Program-made: the position numbers and the translations under genes
DNA from: Acidobacteriota bacterium
GTDB taxonomy: Bacteria; Acidobacteriota; Terriglobia; Acidiferrales; UBA7541
Length of the DNA stretch: 33,092 nucleotides
Assembly (NCBI GenBank): GCA_021812285.1
Contig: JAKAOH010000018.1
Span: 1 to 33,092, forward strand
Reading direction: 5' to 3'
Notes under the pieces: model-generated
What the model saw: the letters and a program-made list of their open reading frames with translations, nothing else
Databases searched by the model: none
What the model was told of the DNA's origin: nothing
Shown here: positions 1 through 9,650 of the stretch, one piece after another
Position numbering within the stretch: position 1 is the stretch's first letter
How the letters are laid out: every line of letters starts with the position of its first letter

Positions 1-2306
1 GGGTTCAGCGCGACCGACGACGTGTCCTTGAACGGATCGCCGACGGTATCGCCGACGACGGTCGCGTCATGCAGCGGTGTGCCCTTCTGCTTGAGTTCGA
101 CTTCGACGATTTTCTTCGCGTTGTCCCAGGCGCCGCCGGCGTTGGCCATGAAGATGGCCTGGTAGAGGCCGAAGATGGCGATGGAGATCAGGTAGCCGAT
201 GAAGAAGAAGGGATCGACGAAGGCGAAGGCGAGCGTGGCGAAAAAGACGGCGATGAAGATGATGATCATGCCTTTCTGCGCGTACTGGGTGCAGATGCCG
301 ACCACCTTTTTGCTGTCGGCCACGGAAGCCTTTTCGACGCCTTCGAGGTGAATGTTGGCCTTGATGAATTCGACGGCGCGATAGGCGCCGGTGGTCACGG
401 CTTGCGTCGAAGCGCCGGTGAACCAGTAAATCATCGCTCCACCCGTGACGAGGCCCAAAACGAACGGCGCGTTCAGCAGCGACAGCTTGGCCACGTCGGT
501 AGTGAGGCCGTTGGTGAGCGCCATGATCGTGGCGAAAATCATCGTCGTTGCGCCGACGACGGCGGTGCCGATGAGGACGGGTTTCGCGGTCGCCTTGAAG
601 GTGTTGCCGGCGCCGTCGTTGGCTTCGAGCATCTCCTTGGCGCGCTCGAAATCCACTTTCGCGCCCGTCTTCGCCTTCACCTCTTCCGCGACGCCCGGCC
701 GCGTCTCGATTAGCGACAGCTCGTAAATGGACTGCGCGTTGTCGGTCACCGGGCCGTAGGAATCGACGGCGATCGTGACCGGGCCCATGCCGAGGAAGCC
801 GAACGCGACCAGGCCGAACGCGAAAACCGGAGCAGCCAGCATGATGTTCCCGAGCCCGCGCATGCTCACCCAGGACCCGATCGCCATCAGGGCCATCATC
901 GTGAGACCCAGGTAATAGCCGGAATAGTTACCGGAGACGAATCCCGAAAGGATGTCGAGCGAAGCGCCGCCCTCGGTGGCCGACGCAACCACTTCCTTCA
1001 CGTGGCGGGATTCGGTGGAAGTGAATACTTTGACCAGTTCCGGAATTAGCGCGCCGGCCAGAGTGCCGCAGGAAACGATCGTCGAAAGCTTCCACCAAAG
1101 CGTGGGATCGCCGCCGATGTCCGGAATGGTGGCCCAGGAGCTGAGGTAGGTCAACCCGATCGAGGCGAACGAGGTGATCCAGACGAGCGAGGTGAGCGGG
1201 GCTTCGAAATTCATCTTCGTCGCCGCGCCGTATCGCATGCGTGCGAAGAGGTTGTTGATGTAGAAGGCGCCGGCGGCCGCGACGAGCATCGCGATGCGGA
1301 TCACGAAGATCCAGACCAGCAGTTGCACCTGCACCACCGGTTTGCTCACGCCCAGCAGGATAAAAGTGATCAGCGCGACGCCGGTGACGCCGTAGGTTTC
1401 GAATCCGTCCGCGCTCGGCCCGACCGAATCGCCGGCGTTGTCTCCGGTGCAATCGGCGATCACGCCCGGGTTGCGCGCGTCGTCTTCCTTGATCTTGAAG
1501 ATGATTTTCATCAGGTCCGAGCCGATGTCGGCGATCTTGGTGAAAATTCCGCCGGCGATACGCAGCGCCGCGGCGCCGAGCGATTCGCCGATGGCAAACC
1601 CGATGAAGCAGGGGCCCGCGTAGCTGCCCGGCACGAAAAGCAGGATGATCAGCATCATCAGGAGTTCCACGCTGATCAGCATCATCCCGATGCTCATCCC
1701 GGCCCGGATCGGAATTTCGTAGAGCGGATACGCCTTGCCGCTCAGGCTGGCGTAGGCGGTGCGCGAATTCGCGAATGTGTTCACGCGAATCCCGTACCAC
1801 GCCACGCCGTAACTGCCGCAGATGCCGAGCACGCTGAAGGCGAGAATGATCGCCACGCGCGCCGCGCTGAAGTGCAGCAGGATGCCGAAGTAGAGAATGA
1901 TGATCACCGCGATGAACGCCCAGAGCAACAGCAGGAATTTGCCCTGCTGCGTCAGGTAGGTCTTGCACGTCTCCCAGATGAGGTTGGACATTTCCCTCAT
2001 CGACTCGTGCACCGCCAGCCCTTTCAGCCGGCCGTACATCACCAGGCCAAACACGAAGCCGAAAAAGCAGAACAGAAGTCCATACATCAACAGGTGATGC
2101 CCGTCCACGCCGAGGAAGCGCACCTGCGCCAGGTCTGGAAGCTTCAAATTCGCTTCGCCGGCCGTGGCGCCGCCCGTCGCCGCGAAAGCCCCATTCGCGC
2201 CCGCGAGCAACAACCCCAGCGACGCGGCCCCCATCTTTGCCAGGCGGGCCCACCCACCGCGGGCGTGAGGATTTCGGTTCTGTCTCCGACGTCCAAGCAA
2301 ATTCAT
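1..2306 (-). CDS. hppA: Membrane-bound proton-translocating pyrophosphatase (partial, C-terminus beyond window)
   Basis: An integral inner-membrane pump that couples pyrophosphate hydrolysis to ion export. The 768 codons in the window read without a stop and run off the left edge near the C-terminal GDPFKDTS motif, so only a short tail is missing. Family signatures: the EDDxRNP substrate loop (about 274-280), ADCTGDNAGDSVG at 284-296, and GNTFKAT at 567-573. Lys571 sits where K+-independent H+-pyrophosphatases carry Lys and K+-dependent (including Na+-pumping) enzymes carry Ala, so H+ transport without K+ dependence is inferred. The DCTGDNAGDSVGPSADGFE wording differs from the commonest DNVGDNVGDCAGMAAD form and points to a divergent clade. 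Residues 25-42 form a signal-like hydrophobic stretch before the first core helix (about 70-92). The ATG at 2306 is preceded by GGAGG with 7 nt spacing. Confidence 0.96.
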   Translation of the reverse strand, partial: MNLLGRRRQNRNPHARGGWARLAKMGAASLGLLLAGANGAFAATGGATAGEANLKLPDLAQVRFLGVDGHHLLMYGLLFCFFGFVFGLVMYGRLKGLAVHESMREMSNLIWETCKTYLTQQGKFLLLLWAFIAVIIILYFGILLHFSAARVAIILAFSVLGICGSYGVAWYGIRVNTFANSRTAYASLSGKAYPLYEIPIRAGMSIGMMLISVELLMMLIILLFVPGSYAGPCFIGFAIGESLGAAALRIAGGIFTKIADIGSDLMKIIFKIKEDDARNPGVIADCTGDNAGDSVGPSADGFETYGVTGVALITFILLGVSKPVVQVQLLVWIFVIRIAMLVAAAGAFYINNLFARMRYGAATKMNFEAPLTSLVWITSFASIGLTYLSSWATIPDIGGDPTLWWKLSTIVSCGTLAGALIPELVKVFTSTESRHVKEVVASATEGGASLDILSGFVSGNYSGYYLGLTMMALMAIGSWVSMRGLGNIMLAAPVFAFGLVAFGFLGMGPVTIAVDSYGPVTDNAQSIYELSLIETRPGVAEEVKAKTGAKVDFERAKEMLEANDGAGNTFKATAKPVLIGTAVVGATTMIFATIMALTNGLTTDVAKLSLLNAPFVLGLVTGGAMIYWFTGASTQAVTTGAYRAVEFIKANIHLEGVEKASVADSKKVVGICTQYAQKGMIIIFIAVFFATLAFAFVDPFFFIGYLISIAIFGLYQAIFMANAGGAWDNAKKIVEVELKQKGTPLHDATVVGDTVGDPFKDTSSVALN

Positions 2307-2837
2307 GAATCTTCCTCCATCGCCGCCTCTCTCGCCCCACAAGGGCAAAGGCGGCGTTTCAATCTGGTTTTCGTTCGGCTTGCTTTCGGCTCGAATCTCC
2401 GCGCTGTTCCCGGCGCCTTCCCCGCGCAATTCCAGCAGCCCCTTGGGGCCAGCCGGCCGTTTTCCACACGCGGGGGAATCCTTTAGTTTCGTTGCAATGG
2501 GTTGCGATTTCGATTCGTCGTCGCGCTGACGCGCTCTTTCGATTCTACCAGTGATTTTTTGAGCATCGGCGTCGCGGGAACGATTCCTGAGGGGCAAAAT
2601 CTTCGGGCTGCGAGCGGATGCCGCGATTTGCGCCGTCGCCGACCGATGTCCTCAGGTCCATAAATAACCGTGATGGAACCATTTTCACGGATGCGTACTC
2701 TACCACGAGCGCGCGGGGAATCGCCAGTTGGCCGGGGCGCGCACCGGGGCCGTTTTCCCGCCGGCTTGAGCGTCCTTTCCGAGCAAGGCCGCCGGTTCGG
2801 TGTTAGCATGGCGCCGGTTCGCCCCGGGAGGCGCGGA
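2307..2837. other. Divergent intergenic region hppA / membrane protein
   Basis: 531 bp between two divergently transcribed genes, so it should hold both promoters. I see no convincing coding sequence; several short frames exist on both strands but lack family resemblance or ribosome sites. An inverted repeat CCGTGA...TCACGG (2668-2690, 11-nt loop) is the only clear symmetric element and could be an operator; this is weak. Confidence 0.4.
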
Positions 2838-3422
2838 ATGGCCGCTGCCGATTTCCGCTACCGCATCTTGAACTTCCTTGTTGTGATGGGCGCGATGTGG
2901 ATCATTGCCGGGCTGGCGCTGGCCCCGCGCCGGCCGCTTTGGGCGCTGGTTCTGGCGCTGGCGGTTACGGCGACGCTCTCCTGGATGGTCCGGCGCAGCC
3001 GAAATGTTGTGCTCGCGGCGCAAGACGCGGCTCCCGTGCCACAAGCAACGCAGGAGGGATTTGCCGAGGAGGCCGCCGCGCAGGAGCGCGGCGAGCGGGT
3101 CTGGTGGCGCCGCATCACCATGGCGGAATTTCTGTTCGTTTTCCTCGCCATCTGGGCCGCCGAAATCCGTCAGCGCGTCGATCTGGTTCTCGTGGGAGCT
3201 GCAACGGTCGTGGCGCTTCATTTCATAGGGCTAGGTTTTGTTTTTCGCCGGCGGCGCGTTTTAGCTTCGCGCTTCTCCACGGAGGGGGCTCTGATGCTGG
3301 CGCTGGTAGCTTTTGCCGGAACCACCGCATCGCCCCTTTGGCGGAACTTCTGGATTGGCGTCGGTATGGGCGCGATTTTGTGGCTCAGCGTCCTCTACAC
3401 GCTGTCCCGACCGTCCGCGTGA
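2838..3422 (+). CDS. Six-helix hypothetical membrane protein
   Basis: A 194-aa protein I cannot assign to a named family. Hydrophobic segments lie at about 11-30, 33-52, 103-118, 122-140, 150-168 and 171-188, giving five or six membrane helices. A charged, Glu/Ala/Gln-rich loop (about 60-100) separates helices 2 and 3, and a patch of four arginines (137-140) follows helix 4. The start was chosen because GGGAG precedes ATG 2838 at normal spacing; the frame stays open upstream to 2670, but that extension is Arg/Pro-rich and unlike protein. It lies divergent to hppA and 255 bp before the pyruvate oxidoreductase gene. No catalytic motif is visible. It is probably a real gene because the hydrophobic pattern is regular, but its function is unknown. 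Confidence 0.6.
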   Translation: MAAADFRYRILNFLVVMGAMWIIAGLALAPRRPLWALVLALAVTATLSWMVRRSRNVVLAAQDAAPVPQATQEGFAEEAAAQERGERVWWRRITMAEFLFVFLAIWAAEIRQRVDLVLVGAATVVALHFIGLGFVFRRRRVLASRFSTEGALMLALVAFAGTTASPLWRNFWIGVGMGAILWLSVLYTLSRPSA

Positions 3423-3677
3423 CGCGTGCTGCCGTCGCGCCAATGCAGTGTCCCTCTTGCATAACGCGAGGCGTCCAGGGATGGCACCGTTTCATCGCGC
3501 TATTTCGCGCACGGGGCGATAACGAGGGTGAGCGTAAGCACGCAGCCATTGGGTTGTGTCGCTCTTTCTTCGGCGACGGCTCAAAGCAATTTCCTTTTAT
3601 TTTACTGTTTTTCCGGCTCTTAAATCGTTACCATGGCGGCACGCCGCGTGCTCTGCTAGTTGATGGGGAGGTGTAAC

Positions 3678-6600
3678 GTGGGTCAGCTTTCGCCTGTGGT
3701 TTCTCATATCGAAGATAAATCGCATGCGGTTTCTTTTCCGGGGATTCCGGCAACGGTGGATGGATCGGGCGCGGTGGTTTGGGTGGAATCGCATATTTCG
3801 CAAGCAGCGGTTGCGTATCCCATCACGCCTTCGACTCCCATGGGGGATGGTTACGCCGCCGAATACGCCAACGGCAAGCAGAACGTCTGGGGCGAGCGGC
3901 TGCAATTTCTCGAAACCGAATCCGAGCACAGCTCTGCGTCGGCGTGCGAAGGTTTCGCGCTCGCCGGAGGCCGCGTGGCCAATTTCACGTCCGGCCAGGG
4001 CCTGATTTTGATGAAGGAAGTGCTGTACGCGATTTCCGGCAAGCGGCTGCCGGTCGTATTCCACATTGGCGCGCGCGCTCTCACCTCGCAAGCGCTCAAT
4101 ATTCATTGCGGGCACGACGACGTGATGGGCGTGGCCGATACCGGCTGGGGCATCCTGTTCGGGCGGCAGGCGCAGGAAGCGGCCGATCTTGCCGTCATTG
4201 CGCGGCGCGTGGCCGAGGCGTCGGAAACGCCGTTTTTGAACGTGCAGGACGGCTTTCTTACCACGCACACGCTGGAAAGCGTGCTCTTGCCCGAACCCGA
4301 ATTGATGCGCCAGTTCGTCGGCGAGCCTTCGACGAAGCTGCGGCGCCTGTTCGATCCCGAGCGGCCTCTGCTGAGCGGGCCGGTGGAAAATCAGGATAGC
4401 TACATGAAGGGCCGCGTGGGCCAAAGGCATTTTTACAATCGCGTCGCGCCGCTACTGGTCGCCGCGATGCGCGAATATTCCGATCTCACCGGCCGCACCT
4501 ACGACCTGGTTCGCCCCTATCGAATGAAAGACGCCGACTACGCGTTCATCGGCCTCGGCTCAATGATGGAAACGGCCGAAGCCGTCGCCGATCATCTGCG
4601 CGAACGCGGGCTGCGCTTCGGCGTCATTTCCATCACCAGCTTCCGGCCGTTTCCCGCGCGGCAGATTGTTCAGTTACTGTCCCGCTGCCGCGCAGCGCTG
4701 GTGGTTGAGCGCGCCGACGTTCCGCTCGCCGAATCGAATCCGCTGACGCTGGAAGTGAAAGCAGCGCTGGCCGATGCGGCGATGAATCGGCCCGCCGGCG
4801 AACCGATCGCGCTGACGGAAATCTATTCCGCGGTCGCCGGCCTGGGCGGCAGGGACGTTCGTCCCGGGCATTTCGTGGCTGCGGCGGAGCGCCTGGCGCA
4901 GGGCGAGCTGCGCCGGTTTTTCGTGCTCGGCGTGAAGCATCCCGACGCGATCGCGCCGGCCAGCGATCCCGACGTTCGTCCCGCAGGTGCGTTTTCGCTG
5001 CGCGGGCATTCGGTTGGCGGGTTCGGTTCGGTGACGACGAACAAGGTGCTCGCTTCGGTGGCGTCGCAACTTTTTGGGCTGGAAGTGCAGGCGTTTTCGA
5101 AATACGGCTCGGAAAAGAAGGGCCTTCCCACCACCTACTACTTGACGCTGGCGCGCGAGCACGTGCGCTCGCATTGCGAACTGAGCGCGGTGGATTTCGT
5201 CGCGATTCAGGACGCCAACGCGTTCCGCTCGGGCGATCCACTGAGCGGCCTGCGCGACGAAGGCTACATCTATTTTCAGTCGCCGTTCACCGGACGCGAG
5301 GCGTGGGAAAGCCTGCCCGAATCCACACGCGCCGAAATTCGCCGCCGGCGTCTGCGGCTGTTCGTTCTTGACGGCCAGCGGATCGCGCGCGAAACCGCCA
5401 GCCGTTCCGACCTCGAAATCCGCATGCAGGGCATCGCGCTGCTGGGAGCGTTTTTACGGCTGACGCCGTTCCGCGAGAGAGCAGGCCTCGGCGACGACGA
5501 ACTGTTCCTCGCGCTCGAAAAATCGCTGGTGAAATATTTCGGCAAACGCGGCGAGCAGGTGGTTGCCGACAACCTGAAAGCGGCGCGGCGCGGCTACGAT
5601 GAAGTGGCCGAAGCGGTTCCTCCGGCCGAGGAGATCGCCGCCGCGGCGGCAGCGCCGGCCGAGTTGCCGGTGGCGCGCGACGCCGAAGGCGACGTCGTTC
5701 CCGCGGATTTCTGCGAGCGCATCATTCGCGCTTACACCCGCGGGCGCGAAGCGGACCTGGACGCCGATGAATTCGTCGGCCGGAGCCTGATGCCGCCGTC
5801 GAGCGCGCGCGAGCGCAGCTTCCGCTACCTGTCGTCCGAGATTCCGGAATTTCTCGCCGATGCCTGCGTTGGCTGTATGGATTGCGTGAACGAATGTCCG
5901 GACACGGCGATCCTCGCGAAAGTCGCCGAGCCGGCTGCGCTCGACCTCCTGCTTTCGTCCGATGGCGCCGAGGAGCGCGAGCGTTTGCGGAAGGGATTTG
6001 CCGTCACCACGAAATATCACGATATTTTCGTCAAACGCGGCAGGACCGGAGGCCTTTTCGGCATCTTCGTGGATCCCGACAAGTGCAAGGGCTGCGGCGA
6101 GTGCGTCACCGCGTGCGGCACGCACAACGCGCTGCGCATGGTCACCAAAACCGAGCCGATGCTCCGGAATTACGATCGCGCGATGCGGCTGCACCGCGAA
6201 TTGCCGGAAACGCCAGCGCGTCTTCTCAACGAAAAATCGCTGGGCGACATGATGCTCGCCAGCCGCGCGCTGCTCTACGCCGGCGGCGCGGGTTCCTGCA
6301 TGGGGTGCGGCGAAGGCACGGCCATCCGGATGATGCTCGCGGCCACCGGCTTCGTGCACGGCGGTGAAAAAACCGGGGTGGTCGCGGCAACCGGCTGCAA
6401 CACCGTTTTCGGTTCCACCTATCCGTTCAATCCCTTCGCTGTGCCGTGGACGAATTCGCTCTTCGAAAATGCTCCCGCCGATGCGATGGGCATTCGCCTG
6501 CGCTGGGATCAGCAGGGCCATCACGATCGGCGGCTCTGGGTGATCGGCGGCGACGGCGCGCTCTTCGACATCGGCTTCCAGTCGCTTTCGCGGATGCTGA

Positions 6601-7220
6601 TGTCGGGCCTCGATATCAAGGTGCTCGTGCTTGATACGCAGGTGTATTCGAACACCGGCGGCCAGAGTTCCACGGCCACTTTCACCTCCCAGAACGCGAA
6701 AATGGCGCAATTCGGCCGCGTGGAGCACGGCAAGCGCGAGCACCGGAAGGAACTCGCGCAAATCGTCATGATGCATCCCGGCGTTTTCCTCGCGCAGACC
6801 ACGCCGGCGCACATCAACCACTTCTACAAAGCGGTGATGGCCGCGAACGAATATCCGGGTCCGGCCGTCGTCATCTGCTACGCCAGCTGCATGCCCGAGC
6901 ACGGCATCGCCGACGATCAGGCGGTCGCTCAGGCGCGGCTCGCGGTCGAATCGCGAACGTTTCCGCTGCTCGTCTACGATCCGCGCAAGGGCGAAACGTT
7001 GCACGAATGCATCAGCCTGCAAGGCAATCCGGCGATGAAAGAGGATTGGTACACGGATCCGAAATCGGGCCTGCCCGTGGATTTCGTCGCTTTCGCCCGA
7101 ACCGAAGGCCGGTTCTCGCGCCATTTCGACGCCGCGGGTAAGCCGGATGAATCGCTGCTGCTCGCGCAACAGGATCGCCTGCGCAACTGGCGTCAAATCC
7201 GCGAACTCGCCGGGGTTTGA
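3678..7220 (+). CDS. nifJ: Pyruvate:ferredoxin (flavodoxin) oxidoreductase, single-chain
   Basis: A cytoplasmic, oxygen-sensitive enzyme that oxidises pyruvate with CoA to acetyl-CoA and CO2, passing electrons to ferredoxin or flavodoxin. The 1180 residues match the fused-domain type. The N-terminal domain begins with YPITPSTPMGD, and the transketolase-like and gamma (HSVGGFGSVTTNK) domains follow. Two ferredoxin-type clusters are present: C730/C733/C736/C740, and C803/C806/C809/C813, where Gly replaces the usual Pro. The C-terminal TPP domain has GDG at 958-960 and the NTGGQ motif; C874, C877, C907 and C1071 match the proximal-cluster cysteines of PFOR. The start is GTG 3678, preceded by GGGGAGGTG at 3665-3673. 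The gamma and linker regions look divergent, so another 2-oxoacid substrate cannot be excluded. Confidence 0.94.
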   Translation: MGQLSPVVSHIEDKSHAVSFPGIPATVDGSGAVVWVESHISQAAVAYPITPSTPMGDGYAAEYANGKQNVWGERLQFLETESEHSSASACEGFALAGGRVANFTSGQGLILMKEVLYAISGKRLPVVFHIGARALTSQALNIHCGHDDVMGVADTGWGILFGRQAQEAADLAVIARRVAEASETPFLNVQDGFLTTHTLESVLLPEPELMRQFVGEPSTKLRRLFDPERPLLSGPVENQDSYMKGRVGQRHFYNRVAPLLVAAMREYSDLTGRTYDLVRPYRMKDADYAFIGLGSMMETAEAVADHLRERGLRFGVISITSFRPFPARQIVQLLSRCRAALVVERADVPLAESNPLTLEVKAALADAAMNRPAGEPIALTEIYSAVAGLGGRDVRPGHFVAAAERLAQGELRRFFVLGVKHPDAIAPASDPDVRPAGAFSLRGHSVGGFGSVTTNKVLASVASQLFGLEVQAFSKYGSEKKGLPTTYYLTLAREHVRSHCELSAVDFVAIQDANAFRSGDPLSGLRDEGYIYFQSPFTGREAWESLPESTRAEIRRRRLRLFVLDGQRIARETASRSDLEIRMQGIALLGAFLRLTPFRERAGLGDDELFLALEKSLVKYFGKRGEQVVADNLKAARRGYDEVAEAVPPAEEIAAAAAAPAELPVARDAEGDVVPADFCERIIRAYTRGREADLDADEFVGRSLMPPSSARERSFRYLSSEIPEFLADACVGCMDCVNECPDTAILAKVAEPAALDLLLSSDGAEERERLRKGFAVTTKYHDIFVKRGRTGGLFGIFVDPDKCKGCGECVTACGTHNALRMVTKTEPMLRNYDRAMRLHRELPETPARLLNEKSLGDMMLASRALLYAGGAGSCMGCGEGTAIRMMLAATGFVHGGEKTGVVAATGCNTVFGSTYPFNPFAVPWTNSLFENAPADAMGIRLRWDQQGHHDRRLWVIGGDGALFDIGFQSLSRMLMSGLDIKVLVLDTQVYSNTGGQSSTATFTSQNAKMAQFGRVEHGKREHRKELAQIVMMHPGVFLAQTTPAHINHFYKAVMAANEYPGPAVVICYASCMPEHGIADDQAVAQARLAVESRTFPLLVYDPRKGETLHECISLQGNPAMKEDWYTDPKSGLPVDFVAFARTEGRFSRHFDAAGKPDESLLLAQQDRLRNWRQIRELAGV

Positions 7221-7723
7221 AACCGGGCGGCTCGTCTTCTATTCGGACAAAATCACGTCAAGACAGTCACGACTGCGCCAGTTGCACCGTTTTTGCGCGA
7301 AAGGGCACAGATTTCGCGCCAAAGCGCCCAACTCGCCGAGGTTTCGCAAACTTCGGCTTGCAGCCTTTGGACTTAGCCGCGCGGCCATGGGTGAGCGGCT
7401 TGGCATGCCAAGTGCTCATTCCATAGTCGAGGCCGGCGGCCGAGAGGCGGCAGACCCAGCAGGAGAAGTAGGACGAAGCCAAGACCACCGGGATCGAAAC
7501 CGGTGAGCACAGCCAATCCGCCTAGAGGTTCCCCAGGAACCTTCCAGGGCCTGCGAAAGCGCCTGTCATCTCGGACCGCCGACCCCCTTCGTGTTCCCCT
7601 TCTCCAGCGCGGTGCGGCAGCGAATCTTTTTGGAGTAACAGCGGCCCTGGGCCATTGCACGACTGCGAAGCGAGGCATGCCAGCCGGTTGCATTCGCTCG
7701 CGCTCCGGCGTATGTTGCGACCT
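7221..7723. other. Intergenic region after PFOR
   Basis: About 500 bp with no supportable gene. It contains a short perfect hairpin, GGTTCC-CCA-GGAACC (7527-7541), without a T-tract, so it is not a clear terminator. A TATGTT hexamer (7711-7716) lies 7 nt before the next start codon and could be a -10 box. Confidence 0.4.
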
Positions 7724-8377
7724 ATGACCGTGAGGCTGCGCGGAATTTTGCGATTCTCGATGCTGCTGCTCGCCTGCGCCTGCGGTCTCTCGGCGCAATC
7801 GAGAAATCCCGCCGATTTGGCCCCGGGGAAGCTGCTGGTCGCCACGCGCAATCTGCCCGATTCGATCTTCGCGAAGACGGTGATTCTGCTGGTTCAATAC
7901 GACGCGAAGGGCGCGTTCGGCCTGATGCTGAATCGCCAAACGAAGGTGCCGGTTTCGCGAATTCTGGAGGAGGATTCGGCCGCGGCGAGCGACCCGAATC
8001 CGATTTTCGTCGGCGGACCTGTTTCGATCGGTACGGTTTTCGCGCTCGCTCGCGCGAAGAACAAACCCAATGGCGCGACGTCGGTGCCGGGCGACATTTT
8101 TTTCATTTCTACCAAAACGGCGCTCGATGGCATGCTCGCTCACGGCCCGACTCCGGCGACGCTTCGGCTGTACGCCGGCTATTGCGGCTGGGACCCGGGC
8201 CAGCTTGATGGCGAAGTGCTCAGAGGCAGTTGGTACATTTTCAGCGGCAGCGAAAACCTGGCCTTCGACGCGAAGCCAGAAACGCTTTGGGCTCGGCTCA
8301 TCCGCAAGGCCGACCATGGCGACCTGCTGAAAGCCGCGCTGGTGTCCCGCGTTCCGGCGCATTCGGTAGGGAAGTGA
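7724..8377 (+). CDS. YqgE/AlgH-family protein with an export signal
   Basis: A 217-aa protein with the complete YqgE/AlgH fold signatures: APGKLLVATRNLPD (33-46), GLMLNRQT (66-73), IFVGGPVS (94-101) and LRLYAGYCGWDPGQLDGE (147-164). The family's biochemical role is not firmly known; AlgH was linked to regulation in Pseudomonas. Most relatives are about 185 aa and cytoplasmic. This one starts with a hydrophobic leader (about 7-24), with LLAC (15-18) resembling a lipobox and LSA-Q (22-25) resembling a signal peptidase I site, so it may be secreted or a lipoprotein. ATG 7724 gives a compact signal peptide; an in-frame ATG at 7712 and a longer frame from 7655 are alternatives. The next gene, the hydrolase, is convergent. 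Confidence 0.88.
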   Translation: MTVRLRGILRFSMLLLACACGLSAQSRNPADLAPGKLLVATRNLPDSIFAKTVILLVQYDAKGAFGLMLNRQTKVPVSRILEEDSAAASDPNPIFVGGPVSIGTVFALARAKNKPNGATSVPGDIFFISTKTALDGMLAHGPTPATLRLYAGYCGWDPGQLDGEVLRGSWYIFSGSENLAFDAKPETLWARLIRKADHGDLLKAALVSRVPAHSVGK

Positions 8378-8520
8378 ATTTCCGCCGCCGTGGCCCCGCA
8401 CGGCGCAACCGCATTCCCTGATGAACAAGCGAATCACCGGAATTCAGAAGCGCGACGATCTGGCGCGACTGGATTTTCGCTAAAAACCGGTTGGCTTGGG
8501 CGTCGGCGCGCCTCGCCGTC

Positions 8521-9372
8521 TCAACGCGTCGCCAGGAAGTGTAGCAGGGCCTCGTTGAACATCACGGGGTCCTGCATGAATGCGACGTGGTTCACCCCCG
8601 GCAGGATCAATTCGCCCGCGCCGGGAATCAGCCTGGCCATATGATCGGTATTTTCGCGTTTGATCGCTTCGTCGTGGTCGCCATCCACAATCCAGGTGGG
8701 CACGCGGATGCTCCGTAGCTGCGCATCGGTGAAATGAGGTTGCGTCGCCCACATTTTCTGGATCGCCTGCTGAAACTCGCCGAACCGGCCCGGCGTCGGT
8801 GAAAGCTTTTCATACTCGCGCTTCGCGCGAGCCATGAAAGCCATGAACAGCGGGCTTTTGGAAATATCCTTCACCCCGGATGGGTCCGAATTCGCCGCGA
8901 AAGCGAAGAGCTTCGTCACGCGGCCGGGATGGTGAATGGCGATGTCGAGGCCGACGATCGCGCCGTCGCTCCAGCCGACGATCGCCGCTTTTGGAATGTG
9001 GAGATAATCCATCAGACCGAGAACATCCTTGGCCATCAGGTCGTAGCCGAACGGCGCCGCGTTCATCGTGCTGCGTCCATGCCCGCGGCTGTCCATGACG
9101 ATGACTTCGTAGCGACCCTCCAGCGCGCGCACTTGCAGGCCCCAGTAATTCGAATTCGCCAGCCCGCCATGCAGCAAAATCACCGGCTCGCCGTGGCCAA
9201 ACACGGCATACCATAGCCGCACGCCGTCAACAGGCGCGTACCCGCTCCGCTCCGCCTTGGGAAGCGTAGGCGTGGGCGGCAAATGGTCCCACGGCTCCTG
9301 CGCGTGCAGTCGCACGGTGCCGAGAGCCGCCGCGAGCGCGAAGGCGGAAATGAGGAGAAATTTGAGATGCAT
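8521..9372 (-). CDS. Exported alpha/beta-fold hydrolase
   Basis: A 283-aa serine hydrolase of the alpha/beta-hydrolase-1 family, predicted to act outside the cytoplasm. Residues 1-24 form a signal peptide ending at LHA-Q. Visible active-site elements: HGG oxyanion loop (68-70), GWSDG nucleophile elbow with Ser135, GDHD acid region (Asp232 likely) and NH with His262. The RGHGRS segment (96-101) is typical of non-haem peroxidase/lactonase-like members, but the substrate cannot be read from sequence. The start was set at ATG 9372 because it begins the signal peptide and a perfect TATAAT lies 10 nt upstream (9388-9383). The frame remains open to 9516, but that would place extra residues before the signal. 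It is convergent with the YqgE-family gene. Confidence 0.86.
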   Translation of the reverse strand: MHLKFLLISAFALAAALGTVRLHAQEPWDHLPPTPTLPKAERSGYAPVDGVRLWYAVFGHGEPVILLHGGLANSNYWGLQVRALEGRYEVIVMDSRGHGRSTMNAAPFGYDLMAKDVLGLMDYLHIPKAAIVGWSDGAIVGLDIAIHHPGRVTKLFAFAANSDPSGVKDISKSPLFMAFMARAKREYEKLSPTPGRFGEFQQAIQKMWATQPHFTDAQLRSIRVPTWIVDGDHDEAIKRENTDHMARLIPGAGELILPGVNHVAFMQDPVMFNEALLHFLATR

Positions 9373-9382
9373 GGTGTGCGCG

Positions 9383-9388
9383 ATTATA
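9383..9388 (-). promoter_or_regulatory. Candidate -10 box for the hydrolase
   Basis: A perfect TATAAT on the minus strand, 10 nt before ATG 9372. No good -35 is seen at 16-18 bp. If used, the transcript would have a leader of only a few nucleotides. Confidence 0.5.
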
Positions 9389-9650
9389 CATCCGCTCGAA
9401 CCACAGCCATCCCAACGAAAATAGCGCGCCTGTTTGCGCGTGGCTGAAACCGCGCGGAATGGTTCGTTCAGTTGCGGCGAGAACCGATAGATCTGGCTTA
9501 CGGGCCACAGTTTCATGCCGAAGTCGCGCTCTCGGCTTGTGGCTGGGCAATCGCGCTACTTGGCGATTGGTTCTTGGGTGCGAAAAGCATTTTTTCGGAT
9601 CATTCCCCACGCAAGCCAGAGGCTGATATCTGTGTTTTTAGGCGAGGCTG

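Noticed and set aside
5454-7196. 580-codon minus-strand frame opposite nifJ
   Set aside because: Antisense to the conserved iron-sulfur and TPP domains of the oxidoreductase; composition typical of a shadow frame.
7267-7488. 73-codon Lys/Arg-rich minus-strand frame after nifJ
   Set aside because: No ribosome site, no recognisable fold and low-complexity composition; not enough to call a gene.
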